Shown here one piece after another: positions 43,655-54,461 of a stretch of DNA of 64,000 nucleotides (its first letter is position 1; each line of letters opens with the position of its first letter). Under the pieces are notes generated by a model. It did no database searches and was not told the DNA's origin. It saw only the letters and a program-made list of their open reading frames with translations. A program made the position numbers and the translations under genes. Source of the stretch: Lichina pygmaea (Eukaryota > Ascomycota > Lichinomycetes > Lichinales > Lichinaceae); assembly GCA_963422465.1 (NCBI GenBank), contig OY730175.1, forward strand, positions 992,001-1,056,000. The letters are read 5' to 3'.

Positions 43655-46379
43655 ATGAATCGGCAACCGGCGCCGGCGCGGTACCCGGACCTCGAACACC
43701 CTTCTTACGGGGAAAAGAGCCGTTCGACCGCCGTGGGACAGGACAGCGGATGGTCGACCTACGACCCACAGTTCGACTACAAGAATGGCCTGTCGGCCGG
43801 CGGCGTCGAACCCAATGTTGCGCCGGCGGCGCCGAATGCGCCCGTGCCGGACTCGACGTACGCCACGACCCAGCGTGCCGCTGGAATGCCGAGCGACACT
43901 CCCGGCCGTGGTCCGTCCTTGGAAGTCCTCTGCGGACCGCTGCTGAACTACAGGCATATGACCGAGGAGGAGACCGAGACGCCCGTCTGGCACGGCAGCG
44001 TCCTGCTGGTGACCAAACCCGGAGAGACGCCACCGGAGCTGAGACTACGCTTCGCCGGACCTGTCGACGGACACGCGAACAATGGATCCCCGCACGTCGA
44101 CGGCTTGGCCGCTCCCGACGATGTGGGCCACGAAGGCACCGTTGCGCCATCGACCGTCACGGGTTTCAAGCTCTATTCGGACCGGAGCAGGGCCTTTTGG
44201 CGCGTAGACCTTCCTGTCCCCCTGCGGTCCGTCGAAGCCAGCTGGCAGTACGAGATCTCGAACGCGGCGCCCACTGCCGGCCTCGACAGCAAACCCGGCG
44301 CGGTCAAGACCTTCGTCGTGCCGTCCAAGCACCAGTCGATGCGCGTCATGTTCCATTCCTGCAACGGCTTCTCGGTGGGTGCCGACGTCGAAGCCTGGTC
44401 GGGCCCGGCTCTGTGGCACGACGTGATGCGCTTCCATCGAGAGCGACCGTTTCACGTCATGATCGGTGGCGGCGACCAGATCTACAACGACAGCATCCGG
44501 GTCGACGGCCCGCTGCAGGAATGGACCGGGATGGACGACCCCAAGAAGCGTCAGGATCACCCCTTCACCGAGGATTTCCGGGCCCGCTGCGACGACTACT
44601 ACTGTGAGAACTACGTGCGCTGGTTCTCGACCGAGCCCTTTGCCTCGGCGAACGCGCAGATCCCGCAGATCAACATCTGGGACGACCACGACATCATCGA
44701 CGGCTTCGGCAGCTACGTGGACCATTTCATGCGCTGCGACGTCTTCCGCGGCATCGGCGGGATCGCGCACAAGTACTACTTGCTCTTCCAGCATCACGCC
44801 GTCCCGCCCTCCACCACCTTCTCGTCGGCCGAGACTCGGCTCGGTCTTGACTCGGTCGGGCTGCAATCCGATACGGCCCGGGCCCAGGCCGCGTACGTGC
44901 TGAAGGACCCGCCGCGAGAGCCCAGCTGGATCTCGGGCCGGACACCGGGGCCGTACGTGCCGGAACCCAGTCGCAGCATATACGCCCGGCTCGGCAAGGG
45001 CATGGCCTTTGTCGGCTTCGACGCCCGCACCGAGCGCACGCGGCACCAGATCAACTACCCCGAGACGTACGACCTCATCTTCGACCGCGTCGACCGGGAG
45101 TTGTCGCGCGCGGGCGGGCGCATCAAGCACCTGCTGGTGCTGCTCGGCGTGCCGATCGCCTACCCGCGCCTGATGTGGCTCGAGAGCATCCTGAGGTCGC
45201 CGCTGATCGCGCCGATCCGGTTCCTGAACAAGCACTTCGGCATCGCCAGCGGCTTGTTCAACAACTTCGACGGCCAGGTCGACCTGCTGGACGACCTCGA
45301 CGACCACTACACGGCGCGGCAGCACAAGGGCGAGCGCAAGATGCTCACGCTGCGGCTGCAGGAGCTCGGGCGCCGGCACGGCGTGCGCGTCACGATCCTC
45401 AGCGGCGACGTGCACCTGGGCGCGCTCGGGCGGTTCTACAGCAAGCCGCGCCTCGGTATCCCCGTCTTCAACGACCACCGCTACATTGTCAACATCGTCA
45501 GCAGCGCCATCACGAACCAGCCGCCGCCGGCGCCGGTGGCCAACATGCTGGCGCGCCGCAACAAGATCCACCGGTTCGACCACGAGACGTCCGAGACGCT
45601 GCTCGACATGTTCGACAAGGCGCCGGGCGACCGGCCCAAGGGGGCCGCGAGCAACCACTGCACGATGCCGAGTCGGAACTACGCCATCCTGACCCAGACC
45701 ACGGCCGTCTCTCCGACGGCGGCGGCGGCGGCGGCGACGGCGGCCGGGACAGCAGCAGGCCACTCGAACCTCGAAGAGCAGCTGTCCAACGGCGCGGGCG
45801 GGCTGACGAACGGGTCCATCGCAGCCACGAACGGGACCAGCTCCGGGCGCGGGCAACAGCAGTCGAACGGCGAGGGGAACGACCAGCAGCGGCAGCAGAA
45901 GCAGGGGCATCCTCATCACCATCATCTCTTCTCGCACAAGGGCGACAAGAACGGCGACGGCCGCGGTCCGCTGCACCCGGGCGAGCAGGACGCCGGCACC
46001 ACGCATCCGGCCGCGTCTGGGCTCGAGGTGCGAAACCTGCCGGACGAACCTCACGGGCTCGACGTCTGCTACCGGGTCGAGATTGACCGCGACGACAACC
46101 TGGGGCATACGGACGGGTACGGGATGCACAGTGAGTGTTTTCTGTCCGCTATCTGCTGTGCCGTCTCTACATTCGTCTTTTCATCCATTCTCCAACCCTC
46201 TACCGCTCCCACTCCATTCAATATGATCCCCCCTCCCCCTTCACTCTCTCCTCTCAGCATCCATTCTCTCCGTCCCATCATCATCATCATCATCATCCTC
46301 CTCCCCTCTCGACGACCAAGTAAACTGACTCGCCGCTTCAAAATCCGCAGTTCCCGCCCTGTCCATCTCGAAATATTGA
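43655..46379 (+). CDS. PhoD-like metallophosphatase
   Basis: Two exons, 43655-46130 and a 29-nt final exon 46351-46379, encode 834 residues. The core is a fungal PhoD-like phosphodiesterase or phosphatase: MFHSCNGFS, GGGDQIYND (about 272-280), NIWDDHDIIDGFGSY (about 340-354), the conserved C-terminal block with ILSGDVHLGALGRFYS (about 582-597), and IVSSAITNQPPP. Asp, His and Asn residues in these words bind the metal pair. A low-complexity linker rich in Ala, Gly, Asn, Gln and His (about 690-780) precedes the conserved end GLDVCYRVEIDRDDN. There is no signal peptide, so a cytoplasmic or membrane-associated role is likely; substrate unknown. The start MNRQPAPARYP is chosen over an ATG 29 codons upstream because similarity-type sequence begins here. 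The last exon, needed to close the protein with GYGMHIPALSISKY, uses a GTGAGT donor and CCGCAG acceptor 220 bp apart. Confidence 0.9.
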
Positions 46380-46851
46380 TACCAAGCAACGTCTGCTGTG
46401 AACTGGGCGTCGGGAGCTCCTATCGATGGGGACTTTTTTTTTTTTCCTCCTCCTACCATCGTTTTTGGTCTTTCCCCTTCAAGAGGTGACGGGAGGAAGG
46501 CGGAAAGGGGAGGGCGGCTCCATCTTTCGCTCGGCTCATATTCTTCTCCTCGTCGCTGGAACTGGAGATGGAAGATGGAGATGGGAATGGAGTGGCATTG
46601 GAAGCGGAATCGGAATCGGAATGGTGTTCGACTGGGGAGATGGTATCGTATGAGGCGAGAGGTGAGTGGGTGGGTGGAGTGGAGTGGAGTGGAGCGGAGT
46701 ACGGAACGTACAGTGAGGTTGAACGCAAGGCCTACTACTAATACCTGCTATACATACGTTACGTACGTACCGTACGAAGTACGAGGGGGAAGATGAGCAG
46801 AGAGAAGTGTCGAGCGTCTCTGTGTATGTATATTGCAGTGTCACTTCAATG
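46380..46851. other. Intergenic downstream of the PhoD-like gene
   Basis: No gene seen. Contains GGAATC and GAGTG simple repeats and a GTAC island at about 46758-46785. Confidence 0.5.
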
Positions 46852-47086
46852 AGACACGCAGTTGCACACGCAGTTGCACATTCAGTTGCACACGCAGTTG
46901 CACACCCAGTTTCCACATCCACTTTTCACATCCACTTTTCACATCCAGGGAGACACTCCGTGAGGCAGCAGGAGACTGCACTCACTTTTCACACCCACTT
47001 TCCACATCCAGTGAGACACCCCGTGAGGCAGCAGGAGACTTCACCCAGTTCCACATCCAGTGAGACTCCATAAGGCAGCACAACAC
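46852..47086. repeat. Composite minisatellite
   Basis: Three nested repeat types: about five 12-bp units (ACGCAGTTGCAC and variants, 46855-46906), two to three 13-bp units (ACTTTTCACATCC, about 46920-46946), and about three copies of a longer unit containing GAGACACCCCGTGAGGCAGC (46949-47086). Not evidently coding. Confidence 0.85.
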
Positions 47087-47164
47087 TGCCGCCAGAGGAG
47101 ACAGCCGGAGGCAGTAACTTCATATTCATATTGTATTCCAAATATTTCATTCATTTATACCCGA

Positions 47165-47322
47165 GGGGACAGCCAGGAGGAGACAGCCAGAACGGGACAG
47201 CCAGAACGGGACAGCCAGAACGGGACAGCCAGAATGGGGCAGCCAGAACGGGACAGCCAGAATGGGGCAGCCAGAACGGGACAGCCAGAACGGGACAGCC
47301 AGAATGGGACGGCCAGAATGGG
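47165..47322. repeat. 14-bp minisatellite
   Basis: About 11 units of GGGACAGCCAGAAC with AAC/AAT and GAC/GGC variants. Because 14 is not a multiple of three, the frames cycle, giving long repetitive open frames on both strands that are not genes. Confidence 0.92.
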
Positions 47323-48059
47323 AGGTCGAGTACGTACAAGTAACGCACCTGTACGTACTGTACAAGAAACAAGGAAACAAGGAAGCAAGGAAACGAGACA
47401 AGCCCATTGACGAATAAGACAGATCGAGACGAAAAACTCTGCAGCGTCGTGAGAGAGGGCTGTCATCATGGTGATGTCAAGGAGAGATGAAAGGATGAAA
47501 GGGGGGGGGGGGGGGGGGGGAAGGGGATTTTGAGTCTGGCGATCTCTATCAGTCTCAGGGCTGCGCTTCGTAAGTGCATATCTGGATTGGAAGTTACACG
47601 TAGTTAGCTGTGGAGTGCGAGTATTGATTGTGATCTCCTTTACGGGCGTCAGGTGTCGGGGGGGGCACAGTAGCTGAGTTTGGGACTCTCTGTTACTCTG
47701 TACATGGTGCTTCATCTTCGTCGTTGGAGATGTTGGAGCTTGATGGTGGTGATGCCTGTGGTTACTTTTGCTGTTCTTGTGTGTTGTTCTTGGTGACGGT
47801 GAGGATGGGAGGATGAAGAGTGGGGAGAAGAAGAAGGGTGGGCAGTTCTGATCACCTGATCAGGGCCGTCGGGTCTTTTGGCCGAGTTGGTTGGGCCTTC
47901 TGACAGAGGAGGAAGAAGAACAAGAAGAAGAAGAAGACGAAGATATATGATAAGAAGAGGAGGAAGGAGAGGAAGGAGAAAGAAGAACATGAAAATAATA
48001 GGATCATGTTTACTCAACCACCCCATGGGAGCAAGAGCAAGAGCATTGGATCACACCAC
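47323..48059. other. Intergenic, low complexity
   Basis: A poly-G run at about 47501-47520 and a GAA/GAAGAA-rich stretch at about 47900-48000. No gene supported. Confidence 0.5.
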
Positions 48060-49359
48060 CTAGCATTTCCACAGCCAATCGAATGCCGCCAACAGGTACA
48101 GCCCCAAGGCCACCAAGGCCCCCACTGCCCTCACCGCCGTACACGCAACGGAAAGACGCCTCGGTTGCTTGGCGCAGGAGGAGACGCGTGCCGAAGGCGT
48201 CCCAGGGGACTTTTCATGAACGACCGCTGAGCGGCGCGGAGCACGTCCAGGGGCTTCGTGCGGGGTGTGAGATAAGCACAGCCGCGGCCGCGGCCGGTAA
48301 GACATCGCTGAAGAGACACTGTATGGGAGGGAGAGAGAAAGACGGATAGACGGCCGTTGTTAGCTCGGAGCGAAGATGCGATGGAAACTGCGATGGACGG
48401 ATGTCGTGTCGACTGCAGGGTTGGAGGGGCGAAGTGGAGAGAAGAGGAGGAGGACGAGGAAGATCCTGCTCTTTGAAGAAGGCAACGACGGGCCAGAATC
48501 AGTTCTGCTGCACGCACCGAAAACCTCCACATCGCCATCTCTCCGCAACGGCTCCTCCGAGAACTCGGTCCTGCCGTCTTCTTGGATCCGCCGACGACGA
48601 TACTCCCGGTCGTCTTCGGGCCAGGTGCCGAAGCTCGGAGCCGGTGTCGTGGGCTTCCACTTGGCCTTGCCGGCCCGATGGTCGACGATGGGCCGCGACT
48701 TGGCGTCTCGCGGCACGGCTTGCTGGTCCCGTTTCTCGCACTGGAAATCCGGCACCTCGGCCATCGTCCACTGCCCGTTCCACGCTTGTCGCCTCCTCAT
48801 GTTCTCCGGGTAGTCGATGTAGTCGTCTTCGGTCGTGCGCATCAGGCGATTCAAATCAATGTACATGTGAATCCGGAACTGTTGCGAGCAGTAATCCACA
48901 CAGCGATCGATGCCCTCGACGTTCGATGGCTTTCCCTTCTGTCGGCACGCCCTGTCAGCTACGGTGCCAGACTGGCCCCGAGCAAGTAAGTCGGCTGCCC
49001 ACTGGCCCGGCATCGAAACACGACAGCCATCGAGTCTGGCAACGACCACACTAGCGCCCGCCATGATCACCACCCCCAAGACTCACTCCGTCCTTTCCGC
49101 CCATCTGCGTAATCTCGCTCGGGGGCACCCCCGGCACGACGACATCCGGATCCATGCACGACGTCACGCATCCAGGGCAGTATTCGAAGAGCGCTGCTTG
49201 AAAGGTGCCTCGTAGTGCCTCTACCACCGTGGGCTTCCTCGCCCGTTGCGCTTGCCCATCATTGGCTCCGTTCGGTGTCGGTGTCGCTGCGGTCCGGGCC
49301 ACAGTCGTAATGAGCATCCACACCCACACGCGGAACCATCGCGTTCGCCGCCGAGGCAT
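48060..49359 (-). CDS. Unrecognised protein with N-terminal signal or anchor
   Basis: Proposed exons 49359-49087, 48938-48518 and 48253-48060, all phase-consistent, for 295 residues. Exons 1 and 2 are the better supported. Exon 1 begins MPRRRTRWFRVWVWMLITTV, a signal peptide or membrane anchor, then carries EYCPGCVTSC. Exon 2 continues IDRCVDYCSQQFRIHMYIDL and a Pro/Trp/Arg-rich part (YIDYPENMRRRQAWNGQW, APSFGTWPEDD). The 148-bp intron uses GTGAGT and CCGACAG. The third exon would end in a membrane helix (ALVALGLYLLAAFDWLW) but depends on a 264-bp intron with a weak branch site; exon 2 could instead simply run on to a stop at 48360. Paired cysteines suggest a luminal or intermembrane-space protein. 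I do not recognise the family. Confidence 0.5.
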
Positions 49360-50654
49360 TGGCGTGTAAGGCACGAGGAGGAGAAGATGAGAACAATCCG
49401 CCTCGCACAAGGAAGGAACTGGCTCGAGTGCAGCCTATCTCATCTAGACCTCCGGTGGAAGGGCGTCTTAGCTCAAAGATTCCTCGGCCAACGTGCTGGC
49501 GTCCCTGTAGCGCCATGGCATTGGCTGATGAAAAAGTTCCTTATCGAGCCCAGCGCCCAGAGAAATGACGTATTGAAACAACAACACCCCTGTGTTGTTT
49601 ACGTGCACCGATGCTCTAGTGTCCTCTGCGTCGTGCCCAGTGTTCGGACATGACCTGTGGACCAGGTCGTGCGCCAAAGATGTGTCTACCGTAGGGTACG
49701 GTAAGAGATACGCCGGCACTCGGCTTGCTGGGTTGAGCCACCTCAGATTGCATTGTATGGATCAAGTGCTCGTACAGCAGCTTAACTTCTCGATCGCCAA
49801 AGGCGATGGTATAGCTTGGTGATGGCAGACGCTCACCGAGCGGACCTTTGACATGAACGTTTCGTATCACGAAGGGATCGATAACGTCATGGCCGCATGT
49901 GGACGCACCTCTGGATCGCCCTCAAGGTCGATCATGCTGCATATTTGAAATTTGTTGAATCAGATTCCCCGCGGATGCCAACCACGTCCCACCTAGTCAA
50001 ACACGACAGTCTTCCGCAGAAAGAGAACGAAAATGACCCCATCTTTGGGTGCTCCTGCATTCATCTTCTCTGCAGAACGACAGCAAGACAGGTAGAGTAG
50101 ACGGTTCCAGCTCCACCGCAAGGTACAGACACGCGCGAAGCACTGACGTCCAGTGGGCCTTATTATCGGCATCGTAAACTGAGACGTCGGCCGTCGTACG
50201 ACCCGAGATAAGATAGCGCTTGCATCGTGTACGTACGTACGGAGTATTGTAAGCTTAAAGCCTTTGAGATCCTTGCAGTACGGTAGAGCCTAGGTAGGGC
50301 ATACACCGTAGCGCCCTGCGCACCTCGGCCGGTGACGTAAAGTCATGAACCTCGAGTTCGAAAAAGAAGTGGCCTTGCATATTAATTGATAGGCACGAAC
50401 GTATTTATGAAGTGAGATTCCATCTGCATCGGCCGCCTCTTTACGGACTGACAGTTGTTGAATCCCGACCCATTATGTCTGTTGGTCGCTAGCCTCGTGA
50501 AGCTTGGCGTGGACAGCTGTCTGATGTTTCCCCAAAGACAGCTCTGAATGCATTCTAGCCTGGAAAAGTCTGGGCAAAGAAGCATGATCAGGTCGCAAGA
50601 TGTATATCGTCCAGACGATAGATGCTACCGTCACCGTGTGTACTGCGGTCGGCA
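49360..50654. other. Intergenic, no supported gene
   Basis: About 1.3 kb. Overlapping short frames only. GTAC motifs occur near 49689-49702 and 50230-50246. Confidence 0.5.
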
Positions 50655-52604
50655 TCATCCGAGTTTCACCAAGACACCATCGAGAAATCTCCTGGAACGG
50701 ATTCCCCTTCGCCGCTGGCCGCGGTAAAGGAACCAGTACGTGCACACGACACCGGACAGGTAGCCGCCAAGGTGAGCCCGGTGGTCGATCTTCTTCCACC
50801 CGCCCCAAAGGGCGGCAACCTCGATTGAGATCAAGAACACCAACGCGTCGATGGCAGTTATTGGCGGGGTGTACTTTTCGGGTATCAAGATGATCCTGAA
50901 CTTCTTACTGAAGAAGCCCGCCCGGGTCAGCTCCACTCGGACTGTGAACAAAGCTCCCGGAGACGGAATTCCAGGGTGCCTACCCAGACCTGACGATGCA
51001 CAGCCCTGCGATGATGGCGCAGATGGCCCCACTGGCGCCGAGGGAAGCCGTCACGAGGTTCCCCCTCAGAACAAGCGTGATCAGCGAGACGATGCCGCCG
51101 GTGGCACCGCCGGCGAAATAGAGCGTCAGGAAGTTCCCTCGGCCAATCTGGTCGTGCACTAGCCCGGACGCCGTCCGTTAGCCTCCTCCACAAAAGCGGC
51201 TGAAGAAAGGAGCCGAGGTTCGTCCGTACAGTTGACGCCAACGAACCACAATGCCCCCATGTTCCAAGCCCAATGGGTGAGCTCTTGGTGGCTGAAGATG
51301 TTGCCTATTATTGACAGCGGCCGCGGGTGGCCTGGCACGGAGACGAAGTATCTGTTGAGCGTGCGCCAGCAAGACGGAAGCCGCCAGGCAAACATGACGA
51401 GCGTGTTGACGAGGATAAGCCCCATGAGCGTCGCAGCGGCAGGCGGCATATCCGGCCAGATACGTAGTGATCTCTCGGGGAATTGATAGGTCTCCGAGAA
51501 GGCGAAGCAGAGGCCCATAACGACCAGATAGAACGCGAGTGAGGGTAAGATGCGGCGGGCCTGTTTGAAGCGGCGGACGATGGATGAGCATCGGTCGAGA
51601 GGCGAACAAGCACAGAGTAACGTACTTTGCTCATCTCAGTCACGGAGTGCTTGATGTCAGCCTCGACTTGAGAACTGTGATTCTCAACCCAGTCACGGGT
51701 TTCAGGCAACACTAGAGGTGGCGCTATTGTCAGCCGGGGGGGGGGAGGAAACACCTCGGCCATTGGCAAGGGGCAAGGACGCACACAAGCCGGGGCGGTG
51801 CAGATACTGGTCTCGACGGCCAGTGTTCGCGGTCACTTCCCGAGCCTGTTCACTCCAACCGTCTAGGGCCTTCGGAGCGGGTGTCTTGAAGGAGTCCTTC
51901 GCCTTGTAGGACGGGCGACTGCTGCGGCCGTGGACCACCGGAGGCTTGTGAAGCCCTAGTTTCTCTGCATCTGCGACCACCGGTCGTTGCGAGCGCTCCT
52001 CCCTGGCCAATCGAGCTCGGAGAGCAGCTCCTTCATCCAAGGGATGGTGCTTGCGCAGCCATTTCAACGCTAGAACTCCCATGCGCTGTACTGTCTCGTC
52101 TCCCAATTCAGCCATGTCCCTGTCGAGTTCCCCTTGCAAACGTCGTCCGTGTTGAAACCGAAGCATGCGATTGCCCATCCTGACTGGAACGCCTGGACCA
52201 AAAACATCATCAATCTGCGCCTGGGTCAAGTCTAAGGGTCGGAAGCGCGGTCCGTCTGCGGCGTCTTCGTCTTCTTCTTCTTGCGCCTCTTTGATGGCTT
52301 TGTCGTGTGCTTCCTTCAGCCATGTCAGAAGGCCGGCCTGGCACGAGCGACGGAAACATGGCGTGCGGTCAAATATGCCGCGAAGGATCCATATCAAATT
52401 GAGCTTGGTCCACGACGCATGCCAAAGCGCCTTGTAGGACGGTGATATCGACTGGACCTGGTACGGATTGTCCCATCTCCGATGCGCACATGTTCTTCGT
52501 TCAAGAGGCCGCACCAGAAGCGACGCCAGTGTCACCTGCGGCCGAGGGCTCCGCTGTAGGCCGCCGCATAGTGATCGGCTCTGTAGCATCCAGGCATTGT
52601 TCAT
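50655..52604 (-). CDS. pcp1: Mitochondrial rhomboid protease (Pcp1/PARL type)
   Basis: Intramembrane serine protease of the inner mitochondrial membrane that in yeast processes Mgm1 and Ccp1. Five exons: 52604-51785, 51711-51626, 51560-51230, 51158-50984 and 50907-50655; the introns (65-76 bp) all match in phase, giving about 554 residues. The N-terminus (MNNAWMLQSRSLCGGLQR) is a typical presequence. A long soluble part with an acidic EAQEEEDEDAADG patch precedes the rhomboid fold. Key words: NIFSHQELTHWAWNM, IGRGNFLTLYF, catalytic Ser455 in LGASGAICAI, and His516 in DHRAHLGGYLSG. An in-frame ATG four codons upstream (52616) is an alternative start. The long N-terminal half is usual for fungal members. 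It is divergent from the Tma17-like gene, sharing a 577-bp promoter. Confidence 0.9.
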
Positions 52605-53181
52605 TGCCTGCCACATGTTAGCAGTAGCTCTAGTGCTGTTGATGCCAGCTGGATCAAGGATACCAACTTCAGCAAGGAACAAGCTCTGAACACCCCAAAG
52701 AGTACGATCGCAATCTCCCGGCCAGCGTGCTATGTGGTCATGTTGAAGTTGGAGGTGACGGGTCTATCCAAGTGGGAAGGGTTCGAGTAATATGACCTTT
52801 AGCCGCGTTTTCCGCGGTACCGGTACGGTACGGTACGGTACGGTACGGTACCGTAGCTCCGACGACACTATCTCTGTACGAGATGCGTCCGCAAGCGCCG
52901 ACAACAGCGGGACATGAGGTTAGAAGGCACGTCAGGAAAGCAGTATCCAAGAAACTGGCAGGACATGCGTATACGGTCATAAGTATACAAATCTGTGTTT
53001 GTCTCTGTTGCTCTACGTATGTAAGAGATACCGTACGGTACCGTACCGGTACAGCTTTCGAGAGTGACCGCTGTTCATTCTTCCCCAAGGGCTTCCATCG
53101 AGTCGTGAATGAAGTTTGTCCAGCCAAACACACTTTCCCGCCCAAGGCCTGGAAAGACCAGCTGAGTCGTACCAACGATCG
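52605..53181. promoter_or_regulatory. Bidirectional promoter region, rhomboid and Tma17-like genes
   Basis: 577 bp between divergent start codons. It contains a (GGTAC)n tract at about 52818-52856 and a related TACGGTACCGTACC segment at about 53031-53052. Both are palindromic and complementary to each other. Confidence 0.6.
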
Positions 53182-53664
53182 ATGTCAGCTTCAGCGACGC
53201 CAATCCCCACGGCCGTCTTCGCCCTCGCCATCAAAGACCTGCCGGTCGAGAACCTGTATGCCAAGGCCGCCGAACTCGACAACTCCATTCTCCATCTGCG
53301 AGACTCGATCGAGCAGCTGAGGCCGTTCGTCGAAGAGGGCGATAGCGACTGCCAGGAGGCCGTTTTGGAGAACGACGAAGTCATCGGACGGATGCTCCGG
53401 AGGCTGGAGTCGTTGAAGAACGAGGTCGAAGGAAGGGGGCTCTCGTGGGCCCAGCGAGATCACGAGCCCAAGGCCGACGACAGCGATCCGACCGTCGATG
53501 GATTGAACGGTCACGCACCGGAGACGTCGCCAGACGTGCCGGCGGTCGCGCAGAGGTCTACAGCTCGACCGGAAGATACAGCCCATCGAGGTTCGGAGAA
53601 CCAGACGCTGTCATCCGAGCGAACGGAGACGGACGGCGCGGAAGACGAAGGTGTGCTTCTATAG
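53182..53664 (+). CDS. Tma17/Adc17-like proteasome assembly chaperone
   Basis: A single exon of 160 residues. The first half is helical (KDLPVENLYAKAAELDNSIL, LRDSIEQLRPFVE, then ENDEVIGRMLRRLESLKNEVE), the two-helix coiled pattern of Tma17/Adc17, a yeast chaperone that helps pair the Rpt6 and Rpt3 ATPases of the 19S regulatory particle under stress. The match is by heptad layout and the N-S-I-x-H-L and E-N-x-x-V-I words rather than strong identity. The tail (from about residue 90) is acidic, Ser/Thr/Pro-rich and probably disordered. The start MSASATPIPTAVFALAIKDL is favoured over an ATG 22 codons upstream. Other small coiled-coil proteins are possible. Confidence 0.6.
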   Translation: MSASATPIPTAVFALAIKDLPVENLYAKAAELDNSILHLRDSIEQLRPFVEEGDSDCQEAVLENDEVIGRMLRRLESLKNEVEGRGLSWAQRDHEPKADDSDPTVDGLNGHAPETSPDVPAVAQRSTARPEDTAHRGSENQTLSSERTETDGAEDEGVLL

Positions 53665-54461
53665 GTGCTGCTTGACGTAGCCGGGACTCGACAGACGCAT
53701 GGTCTCTCTATTGGAGCCGCGCACCTACGCCTTCAGGGCATTTTGCTGCACTCCCAAGACCTCCGAGTCTCGTATGACGTCGCCAGCATCTGGCACCGTC
53801 GTTATCACCACTCTGGCTGCCCCCGGTTGTTTAGCGATTGGTGTTTAGCGTTCAGGATTCAATGTACAACGTTCGGCGCTCAGTCTTCAGCATTCGGTGT
53901 TCGGTGCTCAGCATTCAGCGCTCAATCAAGATGTCACAGGACCTTTGCATATAGAGTAGTGTTGTACACATGCTCCTCTGGATGTACTCTTGTGTAGATC
54001 TCTGTGAGACCTTTTCTCCTCTTTGAGCAGCGACTGCGATGTAAATGATGCTTGGCAACGATGATGATGGTGATGATGATAATGAAGATAACTGGCAAAG
54101 AGTGGCCTTGCTCTTCTTCTCCTCCCCTCCCCTCCTCCTCCTCGTACTTTCCTTACTCTCCACCATCGTGTTCTTCCCACCCCTTCTCTTCCCCACGCTT
54201 CCTGATGAGACGGGTCATACGGTAAAGCATCAGACAAAGCTCTCGACAAGGGATAGTGTTTGAGAATTGGTTCATTTGACCAAACAGGAAAACACGGAGG
54301 TACTTGAGGACTACTTATAAGTAGCAGAGTAGAGGAATAGTGGATGAAGGCCATCGGCATGAAGACGAGCTCCAACACCAGCACCAGCACCAGAAATGCA
54401 TGTCAAGCTCTTAACCCACTCCAACTTCCCCCATGGCCACCGTCTTTCCACTGAGCCCATC
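53665..54461. other. Convergent intergenic region
   Basis: 3' regions of the Tma17-like and verprolin genes. At about 53840-53935 there is a degenerate 10-bp repeat around TTCAGCATTC/GTTCGG. A GATGATGATG run lies at about 54058-54083. No gene seen. Confidence 0.5.

Noticed and set aside
44045-46129. 694-codon minus-strand frame opposite the PhoD-like gene
   Set aside because: A GC-driven antisense shadow; no domain, and the plus strand carries the catalytic motifs.
47147-47715. Repetitive frames over the 14-bp minisatellite
   Set aside because: Long frames on both strands result from the repeat unit cycling through all frames.
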